In this document: piece after piece, positions 54,093 through 63,015 of the stretch
Position numbering within the stretch: position 1 is the first letter of the stretch
How the letters are laid out: every line of letters starts with the position of its first letter
NCBI GenBank assembly: GCA_902542975.1
Contig: CACBWM010000004.1
Location: 1 to 64,000, forward strand
Source of the DNA: an uncultured Pelagibacteraceae bacterium
Lineage (GTDB): Bacteria; Pseudomonadota; Alphaproteobacteria; Pelagibacterales; Pelagibacteraceae
Direction of reading: 5' to 3'
DNA length: 64,000 nt
Translations under genes and position numbers: made by a program
The notes under the pieces: model-generated
What the model was told of the DNA's origin: nothing
Seen by the model: the letters and a program-made list of their open reading frames with translations, nothing else
Databases searched by the model: none

Positions 54093-56750
54093 ATGCCAAA
54101 ATTAGTTTTTAATTTTAAATCTAAAGACACAATAAAAATAAAAAACCCAAAAAATATTTTAGGAGGCAAAGGTACAAATTTATCAGAAATGGGAAGGATG
54201 GGTTTACCTGTCCCACCTGGATTTACGATTTCTACTGAAGTTTGTGATTTATTTTATAAAAATAAAAAGAAATTAAAGCCTAAAATTATAAATGAAATAA
54301 ATAGAGAGTTAAAAAATATTGAAAAAGATTCTGGTAAAAAATTTGGAGATTTGAAAAATCCTTTGTTGTTATCTGTAAGATCTGGTGCGAGAGTATCCAT
54401 GCCAGGAATGATGGATACTATTTTAAATCTTGGACTAAATGACAAAACTGTGATTGCTTTAGCAAATAAAACATCAAATATGAGATTTGCAAAAGATAGT
54501 TATAGAAGATTTATACAAATGTATGCAAATGTTGTTATGGGTGTTGAAAGTTATAATTTTGAAGAATTAATTGAAAATTACAAACTTACAAAAGGTGTTT
54601 TGCTAGACACTGATTTGGATGAAGATGATTGGGATGGATTGATTAAAGACTTTAAAAATATTGTAAAAGAAAAAACAAAAAAAAATTTTCCTCAAAATAT
54701 TAATGAACAATTATTAGGTGCAATTAGTGCGGTCTTTTTGTCATGGGAGAGTAACAGAGCAAAGGTTTACAGAAAATTAAATCATATACCTTCAGAGTGG
54801 GGAACAGCAGTAAATGTTCAGTCCATGGTCTTTGGTAATATGGGTGTTGATTGTGCGACAGGTGTTGTGTTTACACGTAATCCATCCAATGGAATCAATG
54901 AAATCTATGGCGAATATTTAATAAATGCTCAAGGAGAAGATGTTGTAGCAGGGACAAGGACGCCCCAACATATAACTAAGAAAGCTAGAAAAGACGCAAA
55001 AGAAACACTTCTTTCAATGGAAGAGTCAATGCCTAGAGTTTACAAAAATCTAAAAAATATTCTTATAAAGCTTGAGAAACATTATAAAGATATGCAGGAT
55101 GTGGAGTTCACAGTCGAAAATAATAAGTTGTGGATGTTGCAAACTAGATCTGGAAAAAGAACTGCAAAATCATCAGTCAAAATTGCTGTCGATATGGAAA
55201 AAGAAAAACTCATAACGAAAAAAGAGGCTGTGCTTAGAGTACAACCAAATTCGTTAGATACTTTGCTTCATCCAACTTTAGATGAAACAGCGAATTTAGA
55301 AGTAATAGCCAAAGGCCTTCCTGCTTCTCCAGGAGCAGCTAGTGGAAAAGTAGTATTTACATCTGATGAGGCTGAAAGATTAAATGGAATGATGCAAAAT
55401 ACAATCCTAGTAAGAGTAGAAACATCACCTGAAGATATCAATGGAATGCATGCAGCCAAAGGAATTCTTACTGCAAGAGGAGGGATGACCAGCCACGCTG
55501 CAGTAGTTGCAAGAGGAATGGGTAGGCCTTGTGTATCTGGCTCAAGCGAAATAGAAATAGATTACCAAAATAAAATTTTTAAAACAAAAAATAATGAGAT
55601 TAAAGAAGGTGATTTAATTACAATTGATGGATCAACTGGTAGAATTATAAAAGGAGAAGTTAAAACTGTTAAACCCGAAATTTCGGGAGATTTTTCTAAA
55701 CTTATGAGTTGGGCTGATAAATTTAGAAAACTAAAAATTAGAAGTAATTCTGAAACACCTCTTGATAGTAAAACTGCTAGAGAATTTGGAGCTGAAGGGA
55801 TAGGTCTTTGTAGAACAGAACATATGTTTTTTGATGAAGAGAGAATTTTATCTGTAAGAGAAATGATTTTATCAAAATCAAAAGAAGATAGGGCTAGGGC
55901 TCTAAACAAACTACTTCCTTTTCAAAAAAAGGATTTTATTGATATCTTTAAAATTATGAATGGTCTACCTGTTACAGTTAGATTATTAGATCCACCACTT
56001 CATGAATTTTTACCGAAAAATCAAAAAGAAATAAGCGATGTAGCAAATGCTTTAAACATCAAAAGTTCAGAATTAGAGGGTAGAATAACAGAACTTCATG
56101 AACAAAATCCAATGCTCGGCCATAGAGGTTGTAGATTAGGTATATCATTCCCAGAAATATATGAGATGCAGTGTACTGCGATTTTTCATGCATTAGTTGA
56201 ATGTAAAAAACTAAAGATAAAATCTATTATTCCAGAGATCATGATACCTTTGGTATCTACTGAAGCAGAAATAAAAATAATGAAAGATTTGGTAATTAGA
56301 GTTGCAAAAGAAGTTGAAAATAAAACTAAAACAAAACTAAATTTTTTAGTGGGTACAATGATTGAACTCCCAAGAGCAGCAATCAAAGCAGATGATATAT
56401 CTAGACACGCAGAATTTTTTAGTTTTGGAACAAATGACTTAACACAAACAACTTTTGGTATTAGCAGAGATGATAGTGGTAAGTTTTTAAATGATTATAT
56501 TGATAATAAAATCTTCAATGTTGATCCATTTGTTTCTATAGACGACGGAGTTGGAGATTTGATAGAAATAGCAACAAAAAAAGGTAGATTAATTAACAAA
56601 AAAATCAAACTCGGTATATGTGGCGAACATGGAGGTGATCCGAAAAGTATCGACTTTTGTGCACGTGCTGGCTTAGATTATGTATCCTGTTCACCTTATA
56701 GAGTACCTATTGCAAGACTTGCTGCTGCTCAAGCTCAATTAAAAAAATAA
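54093..56750 (+). CDS. ppdK: Pyruvate, phosphate dikinase
   Basis: 885 aa. Reversibly converts pyruvate, ATP and phosphate to PEP, AMP and diphosphate. N-terminal ATP-grasp (LGGKGTNLSEMGRMGLPVPPGFTI, SVRSGARVSMPGMMDTILNLGLN), the phosphohistidine domain GGMTSHAAVVARGMGRPCVSG (His468), and C-terminal PEP/pyruvate barrel with GLCRTEHMFF, VRLLDPPLHEFLP, LGHRGCRLGI, SFGTNDLTQTTFG and GICGEHGGDP (catalytic Cys). In organisms lacking 6-phosphofructokinase or PEP synthase it supports gluconeogenesis; with Fba, Gap and Pgk it fits the SAR11 carbon pattern. Confidence 0.98.
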   Translation: MPKLVFNFKSKDTIKIKNPKNILGGKGTNLSEMGRMGLPVPPGFTISTEVCDLFYKNKKKLKPKIINEINRELKNIEKDSGKKFGDLKNPLLLSVRSGARVSMPGMMDTILNLGLNDKTVIALANKTSNMRFAKDSYRRFIQMYANVVMGVESYNFEELIENYKLTKGVLLDTDLDEDDWDGLIKDFKNIVKEKTKKNFPQNINEQLLGAISAVFLSWESNRAKVYRKLNHIPSEWGTAVNVQSMVFGNMGVDCATGVVFTRNPSNGINEIYGEYLINAQGEDVVAGTRTPQHITKKARKDAKETLLSMEESMPRVYKNLKNILIKLEKHYKDMQDVEFTVENNKLWMLQTRSGKRTAKSSVKIAVDMEKEKLITKKEAVLRVQPNSLDTLLHPTLDETANLEVIAKGLPASPGAASGKVVFTSDEAERLNGMMQNTILVRVETSPEDINGMHAAKGILTARGGMTSHAAVVARGMGRPCVSGSSEIEIDYQNKIFKTKNNEIKEGDLITIDGSTGRIIKGEVKTVKPEISGDFSKLMSWADKFRKLKIRSNSETPLDSKTAREFGAEGIGLCRTEHMFFDEERILSVREMILSKSKEDRARALNKLLPFQKKDFIDIFKIMNGLPVTVRLLDPPLHEFLPKNQKEISDVANALNIKSSELEGRITELHEQNPMLGHRGCRLGISFPEIYEMQCTAIFHALVECKKLKIKSIIPEIMIPLVSTEAEIKIMKDLVIRVAKEVENKTKTKLNFLVGTMIELPRAAIKADDISRHAEFFSFGTNDLTQTTFGISRDDSGKFLNDYIDNKIFNVDPFVSIDDGVGDLIEIATKKGRLINKKIKLGICGEHGGDPKSIDFCARAGLDYVSCSPYRVPIARLAAAQAQLKK

Positions 56751-56759
56751 AATTAAATT

Positions 56760-57596
56760 TTACATTTCCAATTTTAAGTCTAATGCGTTAATCGAGTGAG
56801 TTAAAGATCCTATAGAAATTCTATCTACACCAGTAGAGGAAACATTTTTTACATTCTTTAAGTTAATTCCACCTGATGCTTCAGTCTCATAAAATTTCCT
56901 AGACATTCTGACTGCTTTTTTTAAATCTTTTGAACTCATATTATCTAATAGAATTCTATCAAATTTCAGACCCAATATTCTCTTTAACTGAGATAAATTA
57001 TCGACCTCTACTGTTATTTTTTTTCTTCCTTTCTTTTTAATGGCTCTTAAAATTAAATTTTCAAAATTTTTTTCAGAACTTATATGGTTATCTTTTATTA
57101 AGTATTCATCACTTAAGTTAAATCTGTGGTTTGTTCCACCGCCTAGTTTTACAGCATATTTTTGGACGACTCTTAGATTTGGGATCGTTTTTCTTGTGCA
57201 GCATATTTGAGTTTTTTTTCTAACTTTTTTTACAAACATATTTGTTTTTGTTGCTATTCCAGAAATATGAGAAACAAAATTTAACGCCACTCTTTCACCA
57301 ATTAAAATATTTCTTAGGTTACCATCAATAGTAGCGACTACCTCACCTTTTTTAATTCGAGATCCATCTTTTTTTTTATTTTTAAAATTTATTTTTTTAT
57401 CTACTAATTTAAATGTCTCTTTAGCAAAATCTATACCACCTAAAATTCCATTTTGGTTACATATCATTTTTACTTTTTTTTTAATATTTTTATCAATTAG
57501 TTCTGAAGTAATATCTCCTGATGGATATAAGTCCTCATTCAAAGCTAATTTACATGATGATTTTATAAAATTTTTACTTAATTGAATTTTAGACAC
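56760..57596 (-). CDS. nadC: Nicotinate-nucleotide pyrophosphorylase
   Basis: 278 aa. Converts quinolinate with PRPP to nicotinate mononucleotide. EDLYPSGDITSELI, GILGGIDFAKETF, GERVALNFVSHISGIATKTN, CCTRKTIPNLRVVQKYAVKLGGGTNHR (parts), IKDNHIS, VEVDNLSQL, DNMSSKDL and EASGGINLKNV...GVDRISIGSLTHS are typical. Next to nadA (5 bases apart), but nadB, the usual third gene, is not here. Ends 10 bases from the convergent ppdK. Confidence 0.96.
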   Translation of the reverse strand: MSKIQLSKNFIKSSCKLALNEDLYPSGDITSELIDKNIKKKVKMICNQNGILGGIDFAKETFKLVDKKINFKNKKKDGSRIKKGEVVATIDGNLRNILIGERVALNFVSHISGIATKTNMFVKKVRKKTQICCTRKTIPNLRVVQKYAVKLGGGTNHRFNLSDEYLIKDNHISSEKNFENLILRAIKKKGRKKITVEVDNLSQLKRILGLKFDRILLDNMSSKDLKKAVRMSRKFYETEASGGINLKNVKNVSSTGVDRISIGSLTHSINALDLKLEM

Positions 57597-57601
57597 AGAT
57601 T

Positions 57602-58591
57602 TTATCTGCCTATTTCTGCCATTCTCTCTACAGATTTTCTTGCTTTTTCGATTGTCTCATTGTCCATTATTAATTCGTTAGTTTCATTTTCTAAACAATC
57701 TAATATTTTAGGCAAAGTTATTCTTTTCATATGAGGACAAAGATTACATGGTCTAATAAATTCAACATTTGGATTATCAATTTGTACGTTATCACTCATT
57801 GAGCATTCCGTTACCATCATGACTTTTTCTGGTTGATTATCTCTTACATATTTAATCATTCCACTTGTAGAACCTGCAAAATCAGATGCTTGTATCACAT
57901 CAGGCGGACATTCTGGATGGGCTATTATTTTTATACCTGGATTAGCTTTTCTAATATCATTAATTTCTTGATCATTGAATTGTTCGTGAACTTCACAAGT
58001 TCCCTTCCAAGAAATAATTTCTATATCAGTTTGTGATGCTACATATTTTGCTAAAAAATCATCAGGTAAAAATATAACTTTGTCTACTCCTAATGACTCT
58101 ACAATTTTTACTGCATTCGCAGATGTACAGCAAACATCAGTTTCAGCCTTAACATCAGCAGATGTATTTACATACGAGACCACTGGAACACCAGGATATT
58201 GTTTTTTTAGATTTCTAACATCATCGCCTGTTATAGACGAAGACAGTGAACAGCCTGCCTTCATATCTGGTAATAAAACTTTTTTTTCAGGGCTCATTAA
58301 TTTTGCAGTTTCAGCCATAAAATGAACTCCACACATGACAATTATATCTGCTTTTGTTTTTGCAGCCTCTACCGCTAATGCTAAAGAATCCGCAGAAAAA
58401 TCTGAAATGCCGTGATAAATTTCTGGTGTTTGATAATTGTGGGCAAGAATTACTGCGTTCTTCTCTTTCTTTAATTTATTAATTTTATAAATGTAAGGTG
58501 CATGTGTAGCCCATTCTATCTCTGGAATTTTTTTTGATACTTTGTTATAAATTGAGCTTGTTGCTTTTTTTATTTCACTAGTAAATTCCAT
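57602..58591 (-). CDS. nadA: Quinolinate synthase
   Basis: 329 aa, [4Fe-4S] enzyme. Condenses iminoaspartate with dihydroxyacetone phosphate. HNYQTPEIYHGISDFSADSLALA, CGVHFMAETAKLMSPEKKVLLPD (Cys), DVCCTSANAV, FLPDDFLAKYV, WKGTCEVHEQF, HPECPPDV, STSGMIKYV and RPCNLCPHMKRITL supply the conserved residues and cluster cysteines. nadC follows on the same strand. Upstream is tRNA-Leu on the other strand. Confidence 0.97.
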   Translation of the reverse strand: MEFTSEIKKATSSIYNKVSKKIPEIEWATHAPYIYKINKLKKEKNAVILAHNYQTPEIYHGISDFSADSLALAVEAAKTKADIIVMCGVHFMAETAKLMSPEKKVLLPDMKAGCSLSSSITGDDVRNLKKQYPGVPVVSYVNTSADVKAETDVCCTSANAVKIVESLGVDKVIFLPDDFLAKYVASQTDIEIISWKGTCEVHEQFNDQEINDIRKANPGIKIIAHPECPPDVIQASDFAGSTSGMIKYVRDNQPEKVMMVTECSMSDNVQIDNPNVEFIRPCNLCPHMKRITLPKILDCLENETNELIMDNETIEKARKSVERMAEIGR

Positions 58592-58649
58592 AAAAAAAAC
58601 TTATCAACTTGAAATAGAATTGTCATTCATTTAATCTGCCGCATAACAT

Positions 58650-58735
58650 GCGGTCATGCTGAAACTGGTAGACAGGCACGGTTGAGGGCCGTGTGGGCCT
58701 AGCCCATGAGAGTTCGAGTCTCTCTGACCGCACCA
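58650..58735 (+). tRNA. tRNA-Leu (GAG)
   Basis: 86 bases with encoded CCA and a long variable arm, as in leucine tRNAs. Acceptor GCGGTCA/TGACCGC, anticodon stem CACGG/CCGTG around loop TTGAGGG (anticodon GAG), variable arm GGGCCTAGCCC-like hairpin, T-arm GAGAG-TTCGAGT-CTCTC. It lies divergent from nadA; the minus-strand tmRNA ends about 20 bases away. Confidence 0.96.
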
Positions 58736-58749
58736 AAAACAAATATTTA

Positions 58750-59010
58750 TTAAGGGGCGTTCTGTTGCCAGGTGCCCCAAACCCCGTAACTTAATTAATA
58801 AATTAATTAAGCTGCAAGTGCGTAACTTTCGTTAGCATTTATAAATTAGCCCTTCACGGTGGAACAATACCGAACGAAAGAATAACTTTTAGTCATCCGT
58901 CGATCCTAATTCACCCCCATAAGTTGAAAATGGTGGAGGTGGTGGGTACTGCCCCCACGTCCGTAATGGTTATTACGAAATTCGTTTATCGTCATAGTTG
59001 GAAAACCAAC
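58750..59010 (-). ncRNA. ssrA: tmRNA (SsrA), circularly permuted two-piece form
   Basis: Ribosome-rescue RNA on the minus strand. The acceptor piece lies first (about 59010 down to 58931) and ends GGACGTGGGGGCAGTACC...CACCTCCACCA. After a 12-base intervening segment, the coding piece begins at 58918 with GGGGGTGAATTAGGATCGAC. GGGGGTG pairs with CACCTCC to form the 7-bp acceptor stem, proving the permutation. The tag frame (58807-58836) encodes ANESYALAA. The coding piece ends near the hairpin at 58754-58778. This explains the 319 bases between tRNA-Leu and thyX. Two-piece tmRNA is the alphaproteobacterial form; exact ends are estimates. Confidence 0.93.
58807..58836 (-). other. tmRNA proteolysis tag reading frame
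   Basis: GCT-AAC-GAA-AGT-TAC-GCA-CTT-GCA-GCT followed by TAA: tag ANESYALAA, with the usual YALAA ending recognised by ClpXP-type proteases. Confidence 0.92.
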
Positions 59011-59014
59011 ATTA

Positions 59015-59044
59015 ATAATATAAAACCAAATTCAATAGATTCAA
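59015..59044 (-). promoter_or_regulatory. Promoter-like sequence for tmRNA
   Basis: On the minus strand TTGAAT (59044-59039) and TATTAT (59020-59015) are 18 bases apart. Transcription would begin near 59008, at a GTTGG-TTTT-CCAAC hairpin that begins the precursor. The same short gap serves divergent thyX, which starts at 59055. Confidence 0.5.
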
Positions 59045-59054
59045 TAAATTATTC

Positions 59055-60002
59055 ATGAAGTTAACCGACGAACAAATAAAAGAAATAAAAGATCAACAAT
59101 CTCAACAAAATTCAACAAAAAGAGTCACAGCACCAGAACTTGAAAAAATTCTCTACGATGCAATTCCAATATTAGACCATGGTTTTATAAGAGTTGTTGA
59201 CTATATGGGTGATGATACCTCTGTAGTTCAATCAGCAAGAGTATCTTATGGAAAAGGTACAAAAAAAGTTTCCACTGACTCTGGTTTAATCAAATATTTA
59301 ATGAGACATTGGCATAGTACTCCTTTTGAAATGTGTGAAATAAAATATCATGTAAAGCTACCAATATTTATAGCTAGACAATGGATTAGACACAGAACAG
59401 CAAATGTAAATGAATACTCAGCAAGATACTCGATTTTAGATAAAGAATTTTATCTACCTGAGCCCCAACATCTTGCTGCTCAATCACAAAGTAATAGACA
59501 AGGTAGAGGTGATATTTTAGATGGAGAAAAAGCAAAAAAAGTTTTGAATTTATTAAAAGGAGATGCTGAACAAACTTATAATAATTATGAAACTATGCTT
59601 AATGAAAGATATGATGGATCAACCATAGATGAAAATGCTGTAGGTTTAGCAAGAGAGCTTGCTAGAATGAACTTAACACTAAATACTTACACCCAATGGT
59701 ATTGGAAAACAGATTTATTAAATCTGATGAATTTTTTGAGACTCAGAGCAGATCATCATGCGCAGTATGAAATAAGAGCTTACGCAGATGCGATGCTTGA
59801 TACTGTTAAAAAATGGGTACCAATAACTTATGAGGCTTTTATGGATTATAGGGTTGGTGGTACAGAAGTTTCTGCAAAAGGAAAAGTTATTATTCAAAAA
59901 CTTATAAAAGGTGAACATGTTTCTATCGATGACACAGGTTTATCAAAAAGAGAATGGAACGAACTTATGGAAGCTTTTGATCTTAAAGATAAATTGATTT
60001 AA
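59055..60002 (+). CDS. thyX: FAD-dependent thymidylate synthase ThyX
   Basis: 315 aa. Makes dTMP with methylene-THF and NADPH, independent of ThyA/DHFR. The ThyX motif [15 protein letters not shown] (RHR-x7-S) is present, preceded by [26 protein letters not shown] (parts) and followed by [31 protein letters not shown] (parts). The protein is longer than minimal ThyX (about 220-250 aa), as in other alphaproteobacteria. Fits with no thyA in the window. It ends overlapping the convergent mrp gene by 20 bases. Confidence 0.96.
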   Translation: MKLTDEQIKEIKDQQSQQNSTKRVTAPELEKILYDAIPILDHGFIRVVDYMGDDTSVVQSARVSYGKGTKKVSTDSGLIKYLMRHWHSTPFEMCEIKYHVKLPIFIARQWIRHRTANVNEYSARYSILDKEFYLPEPQHLAAQSQSNRQGRGDILDGEKAKKVLNLLKGDAEQTYNNYETMLNERYDGSTIDENAVGLARELARMNLTLNTYTQWYWKTDLLNLMNFLRLRADHHAQYEIRAYADAMLDTVKKWVPITYEAFMDYRVGGTEVSAKGKVIIQKLIKGEHVSIDDTGLSKREWNELMEAFDLKDKLI

Positions 60003-60807
60003 TTTTTTCAGCAAACTTAAAATATATTTTAGATATCTCATGCTCTGGTTTACTTTCAACAATAGGTGAACCCTTATCCCCTTGTTTTCCAACTTCTGGA
60101 TCAATTGGTATTTCACCTAGAAAATTTTTTTTAAATTCATCAGCAGTCTTTTTGACACCGCCTTCACCAAAAATTGCATATTTTTTTCCATCATCTCCAA
60201 TGAAATGACTCATATTATCGATAAGTCCTAATATTTTTACTTTAAGTTTATCAAACATCCTAATTCCACGTTTTACATCCTGTAAGGCTATTTCTTGTGG
60301 TGTAGATATAATAATTACTCCATCCAAGTTAATTTCTTGTGCAAAAGTCAATTGTGTATCTCCAGTTCCTGGCGGCATATCAACAATTAAAAAATCTAAA
60401 TTTTCCCACAAAACTTTTTGTGTAAAGGTTTTTATCGCAGAAATTACCATTGGACCCCGCCAGATCATTGGTGTTTGTTCTTCTGTTAAAAATCCTATAG
60501 ACATACATTGAATTCCATATTTTAAAATAGGCTTTAATTTTTGCCCGTCACTTTCAGGCTTCTCATTTATTGAGAATAATTTTGGCAATGATGGTCCATA
60601 TATATCTGCGTCAAGCAAACCAACATTTAAGTCCATTTTTTTTAATGCCAAAGCAAGATTCGAGGCAAATGTTGACTTTCCTACTCCTCCTTTTGCACTT
60701 GATATTGCAATTGTAAACTTTGTTCCAATAATTGGGTTTCGTCTGAAGGTTTTTGGCTCAGTTTTTGCCTTTGTTGTGTCACTTAAACCTACTTTTTTTT
60801 CGTCCAT
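59983..60807 (-). CDS. mrp: Mrp/ApbC-family P-loop ATPase
   Basis: 274 aa. Deviant Walker [67 protein letters not shown] and [20 protein letters not shown] mark the Mrp/NBP35 family, which carries Fe-S clusters for apoenzymes. Two things differ from the standard: the N-terminal MIP18/DUF59 domain is missing, and where the CxxC cluster site normally follows NMSxF the chain reads [17 protein letters not shown]; only one cysteine occurs in the whole protein. Cluster carriage is thus doubtful. Confidence 0.9.
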   Translation of the reverse strand: MDEKKVGLSDTTKAKTEPKTFRRNPIIGTKFTIAISSAKGGVGKSTFASNLALALKKMDLNVGLLDADIYGPSLPKLFSINEKPESDGQKLKPILKYGIQCMSIGFLTEEQTPMIWRGPMVISAIKTFTQKVLWENLDFLIVDMPPGTGDTQLTFAQEINLDGVIIISTPQEIALQDVKRGIRMFDKLKVKILGLIDNMSHFIGDDGKKYAIFGEGGVKKTADEFKKNFLGEIPIDPEVGKQGDKGSPIVESKPEHEISKIYFKFAEKIKSIYL

Positions 60808-60821
60808 AATTTACCATTATC

Positions 60822-60856
60822 TTGTTTTTACTAATAAAGACACTATATAGAGTGTC
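60822..60856 (+). promoter_or_regulatory. Promoter with overlapping dyad before hflK
   Basis: TTGTTT (60822-60827), 16-base spacer, TATATA (60844-60849). The -10 is inside a perfect inverted repeat GACACT-ATATAG-AGTGTC (60839-60856), which ends 5 bases before the hflK ATG at 60862. This may be an operator, or a hairpin covering the start of a nearly leaderless message. Confidence 0.45.
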
Positions 60857-60861
60857 GTATT

Positions 60862-61953
60862 ATGAGTGATTTTAGAAATCAAAGCCCATGGGGAACACCT
60901 CCCGGAGGAGGTGGTAACGGAAATGGTGGATTTAGAAAAGGTCCTACTCCCCCAAATATTGATGAAGTTATAAGCAAACTACAATCAATAATAAATAGAT
61001 TTTTAGGCGGCGGTAAAGGTGGTGCTAAGCCAATAATAATTGGTCTAATAATCCTTTTAATTGTTTGGACTTTAAGTGGTCTTTATAGAGTTTTACCTGA
61101 TGAACAAGGCGTTGTATTGAGATTTGGAAAATTTGTTAAAACTACGCAGCCTGGATTAAATTATCATCTTCCTTTTCCAATTGAAAATGTACTTACTCCT
61201 AAGGTCACAAAAGTTAATCGAATGGATATTGGATTTAGGTCAGAAAGAGATAGTGGATTTTCCTCAGGTGGAGTTGCAGATGTTCCAGAAGAAAGTTTAA
61301 TGTTAACAGGTGATGAAAACATAGTTAACATAGATTTTTCTGTATTTTGGGTAATTAAAGATGCTGGTAATTTTTTATTCAAAATTCAAGATCCAGAGGG
61401 CACAGTTAAAGCAGCTGCTGAAACAGCGATGAGAGAAGTCATTGCTCGATCTGACATTCAACCAATTCTAACTGAAGGTAGATCTCTCATAGAAGCTGAT
61501 ACTCAAGAAATAATTCAAGAAATTTTAGATGAATACACAAGTGGAATTCAAATTACACAAGTTCAAACTCAAAAAGCTGATCCACCAGATCAAGTTATTG
61601 ATGCATTTAGAGATGTCCAGGCAGCTAGAGCAGATATGGAAAGATCTAAAAACGAAGCAGAAGCATATGCTAACGATGTAATTCCAAGAGCAAGAGGAGA
61701 GGCAGCAAAAATTCTTCAAGCAGCAGAAGCTTATAAAAAAGAAGTTGTTGCTAAGGCAGAAGGAGAAGCTAGTAGATTTTTATCAATTTATAATGAGTAT
61801 GCAAAAGCCAAAAAAGTAACTCAAGAAAGAATGTATCTTGAGACAATGGAAGAAGTATTAGCTGATATTAATAAAATAATAATCGACAAAAATTCAGGTG
61901 AAGGTGTAGTGCCATACCTGCCATTACAAGAATTAAAGACAGGAACTAATTAA
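60862..61953 (+). CDS. hflK: FtsH modulator HflK
   Basis: 363-aa SPFH/prohibitin-domain membrane protein forming the HflKC complex that surrounds FtsH. A glycine/proline-rich cytoplasmic N-terminus (WGTPPGGGGNGNGGF) is followed by one membrane helix (about 55-74: IIIGLIILLIVWTLSG), then YRVLPDEQGVVLRFGKFVKTTQPGLNYHLPFPIE and the SPFH domain with INIDFSVFWVIKD, AETAMREVIARSDIQPILT and the coiled AADMERSKNEAEAYANDVIPRARGEAAKI region (short parts). Starts the hflK-hflC-DUF2065-deg run. Confidence 0.95.
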   Translation: MSDFRNQSPWGTPPGGGGNGNGGFRKGPTPPNIDEVISKLQSIINRFLGGGKGGAKPIIIGLIILLIVWTLSGLYRVLPDEQGVVLRFGKFVKTTQPGLNYHLPFPIENVLTPKVTKVNRMDIGFRSERDSGFSSGGVADVPEESLMLTGDENIVNIDFSVFWVIKDAGNFLFKIQDPEGTVKAAAETAMREVIARSDIQPILTEGRSLIEADTQEIIQEILDEYTSGIQITQVQTQKADPPDQVIDAFRDVQAARADMERSKNEAEAYANDVIPRARGEAAKILQAAEAYKKEVVAKAEGEASRFLSIYNEYAKAKKVTQERMYLETMEEVLADINKIIIDKNSGEGVVPYLPLQELKTGTN

Positions 61954-61954
61954 A

Positions 61955-62824
61955 ATGAAAGCTGGAAAATTTTTATTACCAATAATTATTCTTATCGTTG
62001 CAACAATATACTTTTCAGTTTTTATTGTAAAAGAAGTTAACCAAGCTATTGTTCTTCAATTTGGTGATCCTAAAAGAATTATATCAAAACCTGGTATTAA
62101 CTTTAAAATTCCATTTATACAAAACGTTGTATTCTTAGATAAAAGAATTTTAAATCTTGATACACCACCAGAAGAAGTAATTGCATCAGATCAAAAAAGG
62201 CTAATAGTCGATGCATTTGCAAGGTTCCAAATAATTGATCCTCTTAAATTTTATATATCTGTTGGAAATGAAAGAGTCGCAAGATCAAGATTGGCAACAA
62301 TTATAAATTCAAGAATAAGAAACGTACTTGGTCAACAAGAACTGCAAACACTTTTATCAGAAGATAGAACAAAACAGATGTCTCTAATTCAAGAGGGTGT
62401 AAATAATGAAGCAGAAAATTTTGGTATTAGTATTGTTGATGTAAGAATTAAAAGAGCAGACCTTCCTCAAGCAAACAGTGATGCAATTTTTAGGAGGATG
62501 CAAACTGAAAGGGAAAGAGAGGCAAAAGAATTTAGAGCAAAAGGTGCAGAGATGGCAGTAACAATCACGTCAACTGCTGATAAAGAAGTAACGGTTATAC
62601 TTGCAGATGCACAAAAAAAATCTGAGATTATGAAGGGTGAAGGTGATGGTCTTAAGAATAAAATTTTTGCTGATGCATTCGGACAAGATCCTGAATTTTT
62701 TGCTTTTTATAGAGCTATGCAAGCATACCAAAAAGCTTTAATCGGTGGTGAAACTTCAATGATACTTTCACCAGATAGTGAATTTTTTAAATTTTTCGGA
62801 AATATTGATCAAAAAGTAGAGTAA
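61955..62824 (+). CDS. hflC: FtsH modulator HflC
   Basis: 289-aa partner of HflK: N-terminal membrane anchor (LLPIIILIVATIYFSVFIV), then the SPFH domain VNQAIVLQFGDPKRIISKPGINFKIPF, LIVDAFARFQIIDPLKFY, FGISIVDVRIKRADLP and the coiled C-terminal part with QTEREREAKEFRAKGAEMA. One base separates it from hflK, and DUF2065 follows after 5 bases. Confidence 0.95.
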   Translation: MKAGKFLLPIIILIVATIYFSVFIVKEVNQAIVLQFGDPKRIISKPGINFKIPFIQNVVFLDKRILNLDTPPEEVIASDQKRLIVDAFARFQIIDPLKFYISVGNERVARSRLATIINSRIRNVLGQQELQTLLSEDRTKQMSLIQEGVNNEAENFGISIVDVRIKRADLPQANSDAIFRRMQTEREREAKEFRAKGAEMAVTITSTADKEVTVILADAQKKSEIMKGEGDGLKNKIFADAFGQDPEFFAFYRAMQAYQKALIGGETSMILSPDSEFFKFFGNIDQKVE

Positions 62825-62829
62825 ATTTC

Positions 62830-63015
62830 ATGAGAGAATTGATCATAGCATTTGGTCTATTCCTATTTATTGAAGGTATTCTTTACGCCATATTTCCATC
62901 AAAAATGAAAAATATGATAATGAAATTAAAAGAAGCCACTGATAATCAGCTAAGAACTGGTGGATTAATATTTGCAGTGATTGGTTTTTTTATAATTTGG
63001 TACTTAAAAAGATGA
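62830..63015 (+). CDS. DUF2065 small membrane protein
   Basis: 61-aa protein with two membrane helices (LIIAFGLFLFIEGILYAIFP and LRTGGLIFAVIGFFIIWYL) joined by a short basic linker, matching DUF2065 (YjeT-like), commonly found next to hflC. It may be an accessory part of the HflKC/FtsH complex but its function is not known. Its stop overlaps the start of the Deg protease gene by 4 bases. Confidence 0.85.
   Translation: MRELIIAFGLFLFIEGILYAIFPSKMKNMIMKLKEATDNQLRTGGLIFAVIGFFIIWYLKR

Noticed and set aside
58736..59054. Plus-strand regulatory RNA or thyX leader in the 319-base gap
   Set aside because: The minus strand carries all diagnostic elements of tmRNA (tag frame, acceptor stem, CCA), which explains the structure.
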